Shown: one piece after another, positions 1-8,881 of the stretch
Layout of the letters: each line of letters begins with the position of its first letter
Numbering within the stretch: position 1 is the stretch's first letter
Source of the DNA: Deltaproteobacteria bacterium IMCC39146
GTDB taxonomy: Bacteria > Desulfobacterota > Desulfuromonadia > Desulfuromonadales > BM103
Length of the DNA: 64,000 bases
Reading direction: 5' to 3'
NCBI GenBank assembly: GCA_030005635.1
Contig: JARUHP010000023.1
Location: 1-64,000, forward strand
Made by a program: the position numbers and the translations under genes
Notes under the pieces: generated by a model
The model's input: the letters and a program-made list of their open reading frames with translations, nothing else
Told to the model about the DNA's origin: nothing
Database searches by the model: none

Positions 1-52
1 TCTCTTCGAAACGCATTATCCGGATCTCCTGTTGTAGAACTGTTCGTTTCAT
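1..52 (-). CDS. IS transposase, N-terminal fragment cut by window edge
   Basis: Minus-strand frame starting at the ATG complementary to 50-52 and running off the left edge. Only 17 codons are visible (MKRTVLQQEIRIMRFEE). An excellent Shine-Dalgarno sequence, AGGAGG, sits five bases upstream of the ATG (complement of 58-63), which is the main reason to accept it. The peptide looks like the extreme N terminus of helix-turn-helix transposases of the ISNCY type. The repeated CCGGACAG motifs just outside fit an IS end. The family assignment rests on 17 residues and is inference. Confidence 0.5.
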   Translation of the reverse strand, partial: MKRTVLQQEIRIMRFEE

Positions 53-112
53 AGTGTCCTCCTACTGGACAGAATGAACCGGACAGATGTTGTGCTACAA
101 CACCGGACAGTT
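1..112. mobile_element. Terminal part of an insertion sequence
   Basis: Seen: the octamer CCGGACAG occurs at 79-86 and 103-110 and as CTGGACAG at 65-72. A small hairpin, TGTTGT-gct-ACAACA, lies at 89-103. The minus-strand transposase start lies just inside. Repeated short motifs between an element tip and the transposase start are common in IS elements. The outer boundary is guessed at about 110-112 because the last motif ends there. The other end is outside the window, so target duplication cannot be checked. Confidence 0.45.
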
Positions 113-206
113 TATTTGCTAGCGACAAAGGAGCCGAGTAAAAGTTTGAAAATCAGTCCGGTAATGCTAACATGTGAGTCTGATGCAAAACATGGAGATC
201 GAGTTG

Positions 207-965
207 ATGGACCTTGATGATTTAAAGCATTTACTGACCGCCTTACAAGTGGGAGACCTGAGTATAGACGAGGGTCTCGAACGCCTGCGCAAGTTGCCTT
301 TCGAGGACGCCGGCATCGCTATGATCGACCATCATCGCGCTCTACGTCAGGGCGTTCCCGAAGTCGTGTTTGGTGAAGGGAAATCAACGGAGCAGATCTG
401 CACGATTGTGCAACGCATGGTCGTGCACGGCGACAATATCCTGATCACCCGAATTTCTGGTGAAAAAGCTCACGCTCTGTCAAATATCTACCCCAACGGT
501 AAATACGATCCCGTAGCCAATACCTACTGCCTGCAACAAAAGCCCGAGAAGGATCTCGGTCGGGGGAAAATCCTTATCATCTGCGCCGGCACCTCTGATT
601 TGCCTGTGGCTAAAGAAGCCGCCGTTACGGCCCGCATGTTCAACAACCAGGTCGAAGAACTGGTCGATGTTGGCGTCGCAGGCATTCATCGCTTGCTGGC
701 CCACACGGACATCCTGCGTGAAGCCTCTGTGATCATCGTTGTTGCCGGCATGGAAGGTGCGTTGCCCTCAGTCGTCGGTGGTCTGGTCGATGTTCCGGTG
801 ATTGCCGTGCCGACTTCGATCGGTTATGGCGCCGCATTCGGCGGAGTTGCGGCGCTCCTCGGCATGCTTAATTCCTGTGCCGGAGGCGTAACCGTCGTCA
901 ATATTGACAATGGCTTCGGGGCCGCCTTCGCCGCCACCCGCATCAATCGAAAAAAATCATCATGA
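207..965 (+). CDS. larB: LarB, nickel pincer cofactor biosynthesis carboxylase/hydrolase
   Basis: LarB acts on nicotinic acid adenine dinucleotide, carboxylating the pyridinium ring and releasing AMP. This is the first step to the nickel pincer nucleotide used by lactate racemase-type enzymes. The protein shows the family N-terminal region (LSIDEGLERLRKLPFED, then DHHRALRQGVPEVVFGEGK) and the PurE-like core ending in GGVTVVNIDNGFGAA. The frame is open from a GTG at 174, with further ATGs at 183 and 192. I prefer ATG 207: it has GGAG nine bases upstream and gives the usual ~250 aa (252). Its TGA overlaps the larC ATG by four bases (ATGA), implying coupled translation. Neither a LarA-like client enzyme nor LarE is in the window. 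Confidence 0.93.
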   Translation: MDLDDLKHLLTALQVGDLSIDEGLERLRKLPFEDAGIAMIDHHRALRQGVPEVVFGEGKSTEQICTIVQRMVVHGDNILITRISGEKAHALSNIYPNGKYDPVANTYCLQQKPEKDLGRGKILIICAGTSDLPVAKEAAVTARMFNNQVEELVDVGVAGIHRLLAHTDILREASVIIVVAGMEGALPSVVGGLVDVPVIAVPTSIGYGAAFGGVAALLGMLNSCAGGVTVVNIDNGFGAAFAATRINRKKSS

Positions 966-2146
966 GCATTCTCTACCTTGACACCTTTTCCGGGATCTCC
1001 GGTGACATGATGCTCGGCCTTCTGGTTGACCTGGGCGTCGACCTGAGCCTGATTGAAACAGAACTGGCAAAGCTGCCCGTCTCCGGATACAAGCTGGATC
1101 AGCGTCCCGAAAAGCGTCACAGCATCGGTGGTACACGCGTCGAAGTTGTCTGCGAAGGCCATCAGCCTGCTCGTACCTGGTCGGAGATCGACACCATGCT
1201 TGCAGAGAGTTCTCTCGCTGAGCCTTTACGCAACCAGGCACGCAGCATTTTCAGGAGCCTCGGCGAAGCGGAGGCAAAAGTTCACCTGGTTGCCCTGGAC
1301 GAGGTCCACTTTCATGAAGTCGGCGCCGTTGACGCCATCGTCGACATTGTCGGCAGCGTTATCGGCCTGCACCTCCTCGGAGTAGAGGAGATCACCTGCA
1401 CCCCACTGCCGCTTTCCAGCGGCATGATCCGCGGTTCCCACGGAGCCATGCCCTTACCTGCCCCGGCGACCCTGCAGTTACTGCAAGGAAAACCGGTCCG
1501 GAACGCGAACTGCGATCGAGAGCTGGTGACACCCACCGGCGCAGCTATCGCTGCCGAAATCGCCAGCTTCGGCAACATGCCGGAGCTGACCATCGAACGC
1601 ATCGGTTATGGTGTCGGCGGCTGGGACCTTGAGGACCGCCCCAACCTGCTGCGGGGGATCATCGGCACAGCGAATGCGGCTGACGGTTTCGAGCAGGATA
1701 CCGTCACGGTGATTGAAACTCATATCGACGACTCCTCGGCCGAATGGCTCGGAGCCCTGACCGAAAGGCTGCTCTCGGCAGGAGCTCTCGATGTCGGCCT
1801 AACTCCGCTGCAGATGAAAAAAAATCGTCCGGGCACATGCTTAACGGTTGTGGCGCAGCCACAGCAAGCGAAGCCTCTGGCACAATTGATCCTGCGCGAA
1901 AGCAGCGCCATCGGCGTCCGTTTGCATGAGACCCGTCGCTTGAAGCTGCGGCGTGAAGCGGCGACCGTACAAACAGCTTTTGGAGAAGCTGCGGTGAAAT
2001 TGATTTATGAGGGGAGCAAGCTGTTGAGGATCACCCCGGAGCATGACCGCTGCCAGGAGTTGGCCACAGCCAGAAACCGCCCCCTGCCTGAAATCCACCG
2101 GACAATCACAACCGCAGCCAACCGTCAATTCGGCCTGGAGGACTAA
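962..2146 (+). CDS. larC: LarC, nickel insertion protein for the pincer cofactor
   Basis: LarC is the CTP-dependent cyclometallase that inserts nickel into the dithiolated pyridinium precursor. The 394-aa protein begins with the family signature YLDTFSGISGDMMLGLLVDL. It contains HFHEVGAVDAIVDIVG, with H116, H118 and E119 as likely metal or nucleotide ligands. In some lactobacilli the gene is split by a programmed frameshift into larC1 and larC2; here it is one uninterrupted frame. It overlaps larB by four bases. Its TAA shares one base with the pgpA ATG (TAATG), so the three genes form one transcription unit. Confidence 0.93.
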   Translation: MSILYLDTFSGISGDMMLGLLVDLGVDLSLIETELAKLPVSGYKLDQRPEKRHSIGGTRVEVVCEGHQPARTWSEIDTMLAESSLAEPLRNQARSIFRSLGEAEAKVHLVALDEVHFHEVGAVDAIVDIVGSVIGLHLLGVEEITCTPLPLSSGMIRGSHGAMPLPAPATLQLLQGKPVRNANCDRELVTPTGAAIAAEIASFGNMPELTIERIGYGVGGWDLEDRPNLLRGIIGTANAADGFEQDTVTVIETHIDDSSAEWLGALTERLLSAGALDVGLTPLQMKKNRPGTCLTVVAQPQQAKPLAQLILRESSAIGVRLHETRRLKLRREAATVQTAFGEAAVKLIYEGSKLLRITPEHDRCQELATARNRPLPEIHRTITTAANRQFGLED

Positions 2147-2607
2147 TGCGTAAACTGATCCTTTTCTTCTCCAGCAACGCCGGTCTTGGCTACGCGCCCT
2201 TTGCCTCTGGCACTGTCGGCACGCTGGCCGGCATCCCGGTCTTTTATCTGACCAGCGACTGGCCCTGGTGGCTCTCTTTCGTCACTTTGCTGGCACTGCT
2301 CTTCCTGAGCTTCTGGATTGCAGATGCCGCAGGACAAATCTACGGTGTCGCCGATGACGGACGTATCGTTATCGATGAGCTGATCGGCTATCTGATCACC
2401 GTCGCCTTTTTGCCCTGGAGCTGGAGCGCTGCGATCCTCGGATTTTTCTGGTTTCGACTCTTTGACATCTTCAAACCCCCGCCAGCAGGCTGGTTTGATA
2501 AAAACCTCAAGCATGGCGTTGGCGTGGTCCTCGACGATTTCGCGGCAGGGATCTACGCTGCAATTGCCTTGCGCCTGACCTTGTGGCTTTTCGGTCTGGC
2601 TTCGTAA
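2146..2607 (+). CDS. pgpA: Phosphatidylglycerophosphatase A
   Basis: PgpA dephosphorylates phosphatidylglycerophosphate to phosphatidylglycerol at the inner membrane. The 153-aa protein has the family N-terminal GYAPFASGTVGTLAG motif and the acidic catalytic segment DGRIVIDELIGYL. It also has a conserved FRLFDIFKP segment and a C-terminal GVVLDDFAAGIYA motif, with about three or four hydrophobic membrane segments between them. It starts on the last base of the larC stop codon. Neighbours give no functional clue; in related genomes pgpA often precedes cinA, as here. Confidence 0.94.
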   Translation: MRKLILFFSSNAGLGYAPFASGTVGTLAGIPVFYLTSDWPWWLSFVTLLALLFLSFWIADAAGQIYGVADDGRIVIDELIGYLITVAFLPWSWSAAILGFFWFRLFDIFKPPPAGWFDKNLKHGVGVVLDDFAAGIYAAIALRLTLWLFGLAS

Positions 2608-2644
2608 AAATATAGATTCAAAGCAAAAAGCAAAGGCTTAAAAT

Positions 2645-2864
2645 TTAACGCAGAGGCGCAAAGACGCTGAGGAAAAACTTAACCTTTATGAAAAAAGCTC
2701 AGCCCCAAGGTTACTCTTTGCGTCTTTGCGGCTGCGTTAATTAATGGTTTGAAGTGTCTTTAACCTTAATCTTTGGTCTAAAAATCAAAAGATTGATGGT
2801 AAGAGCACCAAAAGGACCTTCGGTCATAACAAACAAGGATTTCCCCTTTGCGCCTCTGCGTTAA
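2645..2864. repeat. TTAACGCAG-type palindromic repeat plus an extra half copy
   Basis: This fills most of the 296-base gap between pgpA and cinA. The left arm TTAACGCAGAGGCGCAAAGA begins at 2645. The right arm, 2714-2740, reads as its imperfect complement (CTCTTTGCGTCTTTGCGG then CTGCGTTAA). A second right-arm half copy, CCTTTGCGCCTCTGCGTTAA, lies at 2845-2864. The same arms recur at about 36147, 43831, 48185, 50736, 54508 and 61563. I see no gene here. Confidence 0.8.
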
Positions 2865-2903
2865 AAATGGTTTGTGTTCCTTTCCCTTTGAGTTCTTAAA
2901 ATT

Positions 2904-4163
2904 ATGAAGATAGCAATCCTCACCATAGGCGACGAACTACTGAACGGTGACCTGGCCGACACCAACACCGCGGCAATCAGTCGGGAGCTCATAGAGAATT
3001 CATTGCCGGTTCGTGAAGCAAACACCATTGGTGACAGTGCGGTCGACATTGCCGCGGCCCTGCGTCGCCTTGCAGAAGCCCACGACGTTGTGATTGCAAC
3101 GGGCGGTCTCGGCCCCACCGAAGATGACCGCACCGCCAAGGCCGCGGCCATGGCCTTTGAACGCTCCTACAGCCTCAACGACAAGGCGCTGCTGCAGATC
3201 CGGGCCCGTTTTCAGGAATGGCAACGAGAGATGCACCCCCGCAATGAGAAGCAGGCCATGCTGCCGGGTAGAAGCACGGTTATCACCAACCATAACGGCA
3301 CAGCACCTGGATTCCATCTGCTGCACAATCAGACCGACCTTTATTTTTTGCCGGGTGTCCCCCGTGAGATGCTGGCGATGCTCAATGAGTACGTCGTGCC
3401 TTCCCTGCTGCAACGTTTCCCCGACCCGCCTATGCGCTGCCAACGAACCGTAGGCGTCTTTGGCCTGCCCGAGCCAACGGTCGAATCACGCATCAACCGC
3501 AACGGCCTGCCCGAAGGGGTAGAACTGGCCTTCAATGTCGAATTCCCGGTGGTTCAGGTCAAACTGCGCACCAGAGGCGAAGACGCCCAGCGACTGGCGG
3601 ACCGTGCAGAGTTGGCGGTACGCAAAGCCCTGGGCAACTATGTATTCGGTGTTGATAGCGACACTCTGGCCGGAAGTACAGCTCGCCTGCTCTCTACAGC
3701 CGGCCTGACGATTTCGTTGGCCGAATCGTGCACGGGAGGTCTGATCGCACAACTTCTGACCGACCAACCCGGGGCCTCGGCCTTTCTGGAGCGTAGCATT
3801 GTCTGCTACGCCAATTCCGCCAAAACGGACTGTCTTAAGGTTGACCAGGAGATCCTTGCTCGTCATGGTGCGGTCAGCCCCGAGTGCGCTGAAGCCATGG
3901 CCAAGGGCGTCCGGTTTGCGGCCGGAACCGACATCAGCCTGGCGGTCACCGGCATAGCTGGCCCCGATGGCGGCACGGCAGACAAACCGGTCGGCACTGT
4001 CTATCTGGCTATGATCAGCCCCCAGGAAAAGCGCGTTGAACGCTTTAATTTCTCCGGCAACCGCCAGCAAGTCCGACTGCGCACAGCCTGCACGGCTCTG
4101 GACTGGCTGCGACGTCAGGCAATGGCTCAACTCTCAGGTGGACTTCTCGGGGATGAGGCATGA
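2904..4163 (+). CDS. cinA: CinA, nicotinamide-nucleotide amidohydrolase / damage-inducible protein
   Basis: The 419-aa protein is a full-length CinA with two domains. The N-terminal MoaB/MogA-like (COG1058) domain shows TIGDELLNGDLADTN and GGLGPTEDDRTAKAAA. The C-terminal NMN deamidase domain shows SLAESCTGGLIAQLLT and AVTGIAGPDGGTADKPVGTV. The family recycles NMN to nicotinic acid mononucleotide and also hydrolyses ADP-ribose. The Shine-Dalgarno sequence is weak, but the start at the canonical MKIAILTIGDELL is clear. It overlaps the next gene by four bases. CinA just upstream of recA is a common bacterial arrangement. Confidence 0.95.
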   Translation: MKIAILTIGDELLNGDLADTNTAAISRELIENSLPVREANTIGDSAVDIAAALRRLAEAHDVVIATGGLGPTEDDRTAKAAAMAFERSYSLNDKALLQIRARFQEWQREMHPRNEKQAMLPGRSTVITNHNGTAPGFHLLHNQTDLYFLPGVPREMLAMLNEYVVPSLLQRFPDPPMRCQRTVGVFGLPEPTVESRINRNGLPEGVELAFNVEFPVVQVKLRTRGEDAQRLADRAELAVRKALGNYVFGVDSDTLAGSTARLLSTAGLTISLAESCTGGLIAQLLTDQPGASAFLERSIVCYANSAKTDCLKVDQEILARHGAVSPECAEAMAKGVRFAAGTDISLAVTGIAGPDGGTADKPVGTVYLAMISPQEKRVERFNFSGNRQQVRLRTACTALDWLRRQAMAQLSGGLLGDEA

Positions 4164-6112
4164 ACACGGCGCTTCTGATCATAGTCACAATAGCGGTTTT
4201 CATGGCGGCTCGCTGGGCGAAACAAAAGCAGACTCAGGCCAGGGAGATGCAGGAAAGCCTGAAAAAGAGTGAAGAGCTCTCTCGGCAGCAAGCGGAACAA
4301 CTCAAGGACTACAACGATCGTGATCGACAGCTGGTACAGAACACCAACGACGCCCTCTTCATCTTTGACCAGAAGGATGGAGCCCTGACTGAGGTCAACC
4401 GCCAGGCGGAAGAGCTGCTCGGCTACACCCAGGGAGAAGTCACCAATCTGACTTTCAAAGTCCTTTTTTCCAGAGAACACCGTCAGCGCCTGCTGCGCAT
4501 GATCAGTGCCGTTATCAGAGACGGTCACGCCGAAACCAGCGGCATCAAGTTCCGCCGCAAAGACGGCAGTCAGTTTATCGGGGAGATCAAAGCCAGAAGC
4601 GGACGCATAGGCAATCGCCAGATCGTCTACGGCAACTTTCGAGATGTCACCCAGACGACAAACCTGCAACTCGAACTGGAGCGCCAGAACCTCCATCTCA
4701 CCCTGCTAAACCAGATTTCCCACCGGGTGGCAGAAGGTCACAACCTGCCACATACGCTGGAGATTATCCTCGATGAAGTGATCAGGAGTTTCAACATTTC
4801 TGGGGGTGGTATTTTTCTTCTGGAACAGCGCGGTACAGAGATGAAGCTGGCCCTTCATCGCAACATCCCTGAGGATGTCGTCGAAGATCTCAACCAGATG
4901 AAACCCGGCGAAGGGCTTGCCGGCAAGGTAATTGAAACAGCTCGCCATCGGCATTCAACCAACCTACAGAAAGACCATAGACGGACCTCCAGCGCAGTTC
5001 GTGCAGATAACTGGCGGGCCTTTCTGGCTGTGCCTTTCATCGCAGAAGAGGAAGCGCTTGGAGTCCTCTTCATTTTTGATCGAGGCCATAAGGTCTTCGG
5101 TCGAGAAGATATACGCCTGACTCAAGCGATCGGCAGACAGCTGGGCCCTTTACTGAAAAGCGCCGAGCTTTTCGATGAATTGGAGTGGCAACACCGGATC
5201 AACTTTGCCAGCCTGCGCGAGTTGGAACGCTCACGATCGACCCTCCGCGACAATCTGGACCAACTCGAACAGCATCACCGGACCTTGCAGGGGCTCAACC
5301 AGATGAAAAGCTCTTTTCTGTCACTGGCCTCTCACGAGCTGCGGACGCCACTTACCACGATTCTATCGGGTGCAGAGTTCCTGCAGAGTCAAACGGAAGA
5401 GCTTCTGGGCGACAATGAAAAACGAGCCCTCAATGTTATTATCCGTGCCAGTCAGCGTCTCAACCAGATTGTCGACGACCTTCTTGATGCGGCCCGACTG
5501 GAAGCAAGAGCCCTCTATATTGCTCGTGAGTCATTCAATCCCATCACGATGATCAACGAACTGATCACTGAATTTAAACCAAGATACCAGACCAACAAAA
5601 TCACTCTCGAGCTACAGGAGTTTCCTGATGAAACCGTCATCCGCGGGGATGCCCATCATCTCAAACGAGCTCTCGGACGCTTACTGGAGAACGCCATCAA
5701 ATTCACTCCAGAAGGGGGCATGGTTCATATTGCCGGACGCACCCTGCTGCAGGAGAAAGTCGTCGGCCTTACCGGGGAACTGAACGCTTTTTCGGAAAGT
5801 TTTTTCGATGGAGCGCTGGCCGAATCCTACCTGCAGATTTCCATCAGCGACAGTGGCATTGGCATAGACAAGGCTGACCAGTTGCGGATTTTTGATAAAT
5901 TCCAGGAAGTCGGTGACATCTCGACCCACTCAACATCCCAGGCACAATTCGGCGGCAAAGGTGTCGGCCTGGGACTGACGCTGGCGAAGGGGATCATAGA
6001 AACCCATGACGGTCTGGTCTGGGTGGAGAGTGCCGGTGCTGATCAGGGTAGCTGCTTCTCAGCGCTCCTGCCGCTCGCCAACCCTAATGAGGAGAGATAT
6101 GTCCTCGGTTAG
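4160..6112 (+). CDS. Sensor histidine kinase, TM-PAS-GAF-HisKA-HATPase
   Basis: The 650-aa kinase has one short N-terminal hydrophobic segment (about residues 4-18) and a coiled linker. A PAS domain follows (about 57-165: NTNDALFIFDQKDG, AEELLGYTQGEV), then a GAF domain (about 180-335). The dimerisation/phosphoacceptor domain has His392 in LASHELRTPLTT. The ATPase domain has the N box ENAIKFTPEGG, G1 DSGIGID and G2 GKGVGLGLTLAKG. There is no receiver domain and no adjacent response regulator, so its partner is unknown. It lies in the cinA-thpR-recA string by overlap, which says little about its signal. The PAS and GAF ligands cannot be read from sequence. Confidence 0.9.
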   Translation: MNTALLIIVTIAVFMAARWAKQKQTQAREMQESLKKSEELSRQQAEQLKDYNDRDRQLVQNTNDALFIFDQKDGALTEVNRQAEELLGYTQGEVTNLTFKVLFSREHRQRLLRMISAVIRDGHAETSGIKFRRKDGSQFIGEIKARSGRIGNRQIVYGNFRDVTQTTNLQLELERQNLHLTLLNQISHRVAEGHNLPHTLEIILDEVIRSFNISGGGIFLLEQRGTEMKLALHRNIPEDVVEDLNQMKPGEGLAGKVIETARHRHSTNLQKDHRRTSSAVRADNWRAFLAVPFIAEEEALGVLFIFDRGHKVFGREDIRLTQAIGRQLGPLLKSAELFDELEWQHRINFASLRELERSRSTLRDNLDQLEQHHRTLQGLNQMKSSFLSLASHELRTPLTTILSGAEFLQSQTEELLGDNEKRALNVIIRASQRLNQIVDDLLDAARLEARALYIARESFNPITMINELITEFKPRYQTNKITLELQEFPDETVIRGDAHHLKRALGRLLENAIKFTPEGGMVHIAGRTLLQEKVVGLTGELNAFSESFFDGALAESYLQISISDSGIGIDKADQLRIFDKFQEVGDISTHSTSQAQFGGKGVGLGLTLAKGIIETHDGLVWVESAGADQGSCFSALLPLANPNEERYVLG

Positions 6113-6728
6113 AGCCTTCCTGGCCATCCCTTTACCTCGGCAACTTCAGGAGTCTATCCGCGCCATACAGACCCAACTGCAGGCCAGTATAGCCGAGGCT
6201 CGCTGGACCCGCCCCGAAAATCTCCACCTGACCCTACACTTCTTCGGCGAAGTCGAGCAGGAAACCCTTGAAAAGTTGAAGGTTTCTGTGCTATCCGTTA
6301 GGGATTGTCAACGACCTTTCCTGGTCGAGGTCAAAGGTCTTGGTGCCTTCCCCAATCCGTATCGGCCCCGGGTCATCTGGCTCGGCCTGGAGTCACGGGG
6401 GCAGCTCGAGCAGCTACACAGAGCCACCGCGCAGTGTTTAAGCCAAGCAGGGCTCACAACTGATTCGCGGCCCTACTCTCCACACTTGACCATTGGTCGA
6501 CTGCGTGGAGGCAAGCTTGACCTGACCGAGCTTTTCAACTCAGTGAGGTATAGTACTCTTAACCAACTGACCGTTGACAGGTTGATCCTTTATAAAAGTC
6601 GCCTGCGCCCTGATGGCGCGCAGCATATTCCATTATTGGCGGTAAATCTTGATGACGAAGATACCGATATCCACGATGCAACTAACAATTTTATTGCGGG
6701 CAATGCCCCTGCAAGGAGGGAACACTGA
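6099..6728 (+). CDS. thpR: ThpR, RNA 2',3'-cyclic phosphodiesterase (2H family)
   Basis: Two-histidine phosphoesterase that opens 2',3'-cyclic phosphate ends of RNA (formerly called 2'-5' RNA ligase, LigT). The two catalytic HxTx motifs are present: [12 protein letters not shown] and [11 protein letters not shown]. The frame is open further upstream, but the family start [13 protein letters not shown] corresponds to ATG 6099, preceded by GAGGAGAG. This gives 209 aa; family members are mostly 175-200, and the extra length is a C-terminal tail of low similarity. It overlaps the kinase gene by 14 bases, and its TGA overlaps the recA ATG by one base. Placement before recA is conserved in this bacterial group. 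Confidence 0.92.
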   Translation: MSSVRAFLAIPLPRQLQESIRAIQTQLQASIAEARWTRPENLHLTLHFFGEVEQETLEKLKVSVLSVRDCQRPFLVEVKGLGAFPNPYRPRVIWLGLESRGQLEQLHRATAQCLSQAGLTTDSRPYSPHLTIGRLRGGKLDLTELFNSVRYSTLNQLTVDRLILYKSRLRPDGAQHIPLLAVNLDDEDTDIHDATNNFIAGNAPARREH

Positions 6729-7750
6729 TGGCTGAGAGTGATCGCAACAGAGCTATCGAACTGGCCATGGGCCAGATTGAGAAACAGTTTGGCAAAGGCA
6801 GTATCATGCGCCTCGGTGAAGATGCCGTACTGCCGGACATAAAATCCATTCCAACCGGCGCCTTAAGCCTTGATATCGCTCTCGGAATCGGCGGTGTACC
6901 CTGCGGCAGAATCGTCGAGGTTTACGGCCCTGAATCTTCCGGCAAAACAACCCTGGCCTTGCACATTGCTGCAGAAGCACAGAAAAAAGGTGGCGTTGCC
7001 GCCTTTATCGATGCTGAGCATGCCCTGGATGTTCACTATGCCAGGAAGCTCGGTGTCAACACCGATGACCTGCTGATCTCCCAACCGGACACCGGCGAAC
7101 AAGCCCTTGAAATTGTCGAAGTCCTCGTTCGCAGCGGCGCCATTGATGTTCTGATCATCGACTCGGTTGCAGCCCTGGTTCCCCGCGCTGAGATTGAAGG
7201 TGAAATGGGTGATTCGCACATGGGCCTGCAAGCCCGACTCATGTCGCAAGCGCTCCGTAAGCTCACCGGCACCATCAGCAAATCAAACTGCTGTGTCATC
7301 TTCATTAACCAGATTCGTATGAAGATCGGCGTCATGTTCGGCAACCCTGAGACCACCACGGGCGGCAACGCTCTGAAATTCTACGCGTCTATCCGTATGG
7401 ACATCCGTCGCATCGCATCGCTTAAGCAGGGACAGGATGCCATCGGCAACCGCACCCGGGTCAAGGTCGTTAAGAACAAAGTGGCACCTCCTTTCAAGGA
7501 AGCCGAATTTGACATCATGTACGGCACCGGCATCTCAAAAGAGGGTGACCTGGTCGACCTGGGCGTTGAGTGCAATATTGTCGAGAAGAGCGGTTCCTGG
7601 TTCTCCTACGGCGAAGAACGCATCGGCCAGGGGCGTGAAAACGCTAAGAAATTCCTGATTGACCACCCTGAAATGGCGGCTGATATCGAAGCCAGGGTAC
7701 TCGAACATTTCGGCCTTAACCCAGCAGGGACGCCGTCTGAAGGAGAATAA
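6728..7750 (+). CDS. recA: RecA recombinase
   Basis: RecA forms ATP-dependent filaments on single-stranded DNA for homologous recombination and triggers LexA cleavage. The 340-aa sequence is canonical. It has Walker [11 protein letters not shown] (about residues 66-75), the catalytic [10 protein letters not shown] region, Walker [14 protein letters not shown] and loop L2 with [22 protein letters not shown]. The C-terminal tail ends in an acidic stretch. It starts on the last base of thpR, after GGAGGG about ten bases before the ATG. I saw no clear LexA box nearby, because the upstream DNA is coding; recA may be transcribed from within or beyond the preceding genes. Confidence 0.98.
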   Translation: MAESDRNRAIELAMGQIEKQFGKGSIMRLGEDAVLPDIKSIPTGALSLDIALGIGGVPCGRIVEVYGPESSGKTTLALHIAAEAQKKGGVAAFIDAEHALDVHYARKLGVNTDDLLISQPDTGEQALEIVEVLVRSGAIDVLIIDSVAALVPRAEIEGEMGDSHMGLQARLMSQALRKLTGTISKSNCCVIFINQIRMKIGVMFGNPETTTGGNALKFYASIRMDIRRIASLKQGQDAIGNRTRVKVVKNKVAPPFKEAEFDIMYGTGISKEGDLVDLGVECNIVEKSGSWFSYGEERIGQGRENAKKFLIDHPEMAADIEARVLEHFGLNPAGTPSEGE

Positions 7751-7753
7751 GTC

Positions 7754-8881
7754 ATGGAACTCAATGAAATCCTGGCCATTGGCCTGAAATCCGGAGCCTC
7801 AGACATTCACCTCAAAGCAGGACTGCCGCCGATCTACCGTATTGACGGAACGCTGCGGCCTCTGCCAAAAGCCCCACGGATCAGCCCGGAGCAAACAGAA
7901 CAGATCACTGCAGAGATCATGAACGACATGCAGAGAGAGCGTTTTGAAACGGCTTACGAGTGTGACCTCGCTTACGGGGTTCCGGGCCTGGGACGCTTCC
8001 GGGTCAACGCGTTTACCCAACGCGGCTCGATTTCATTGGTCTTCCGTGCCATTCCTTTTGACATAAAAGGCCTGGACGATCTGATGTTACCGCCAGTCAT
8101 CAAGAAAATGGCCATGGCCCAGCGCGGTCTGATTCTGGTAACCGGAGCAACAGGTTCCGGTAAATCAACCAGTCTTGCGGCGCTGATCGACTACATCAAT
8201 GCCAACCGCAAATCGCATATTGTTACCATCGAAGACCCGATCGAGTTTCTCCATCGCGACAAGAAGAGTATCATCAACCAGCGCGAAGTCGGTTCCGACA
8301 CCAAAGGTTTTGAGCCGGCACTGAAATCTGCGCTGCGCCAGGACCCCGATGTTATTCTGGTCGGCGAGATGCGTGACCATGAAACGATTGAAACGGCACT
8401 GATGGCTGCTGAAACCGGTCACCTGGTTCTCTCGACACTGCACACAATCGATGCGACTGAAACTGTCAACCGTATCATCTCTGTTTTCCCGCCATTCCAG
8501 CAGCGTCAGATGCGTATTCAGCTGGCAGCGGTTCTGCGTGGCGTCATCTCCATGCGCCTGATACCGAGACTTGACGGCAAGGGCCGTGTCCCTGCGGTTG
8601 AAGTCATGGTCGCTTCCGCCAGGGTGAAGCAGATGATCGACGACAAAGAACTGACCAAGTCCCTGCCAGAAGCAATTCAACAGGGTTTTGAATCCTACGG
8701 TATGCAGACCTTTGACCAGTCACTGATGGGCCTGCTTAAAAACAAGTTGATCAGCTTCGAAGAAGCCTTGCGTCAGTGCTCCAATCCGGACGATTTCAAA
8801 CTCAAGATGTCCGGTGTCTCGTCAACTTCAGACCTCTCATGGGATGCCTTTGACGGCACTGACGAAAAAGGTGAAAAATAA
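7754..8881 (+). CDS. pilT: PilT/PilU-family type IV pilus retraction ATPase
   Basis: Hexameric cytoplasmic ATPase that disassembles type IV pili. The 375-aa protein has the PAS-like N domain, then Walker A GATGSGKSTS and the Asp box TIEDPIEFLH. Walker B (DPDVILVGEMRDHETIETAL) and the His box GHLVLSTLHT follow. The region where PilT proteins usually carry AIRNLIRE instead reads VKQMIDDKELTKSLPEAI. The tail GMQTFDQSLMGLLKNKLIS followed by EEAL is more like PilU. It is therefore certainly of the retraction-ATPase family, while the T versus U assignment is open. It sits between recA and recX, three bases after recA, and overlaps recX. Confidence 0.92.
   Translation: MELNEILAIGLKSGASDIHLKAGLPPIYRIDGTLRPLPKAPRISPEQTEQITAEIMNDMQRERFETAYECDLAYGVPGLGRFRVNAFTQRGSISLVFRAIPFDIKGLDDLMLPPVIKKMAMAQRGLILVTGATGSGKSTSLAALIDYINANRKSHIVTIEDPIEFLHRDKKSIINQREVGSDTKGFEPALKSALRQDPDVILVGEMRDHETIETALMAAETGHLVLSTLHTIDATETVNRIISVFPPFQQRQMRIQLAAVLRGVISMRLIPRLDGKGRVPAVEVMVASARVKQMIDDKELTKSLPEAIQQGFESYGMQTFDQSLMGLLKNKLISFEEALRQCSNPDDFKLKMSGVSSTSDLSWDAFDGTDEKGEK

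Noticed and set aside
960-1241. Long antisense frames over larC, recA, alaS, gltB and similar genes
   Set aside because: Ordinary shadow frames of GC-rich coding sequence, with no independent start signals.
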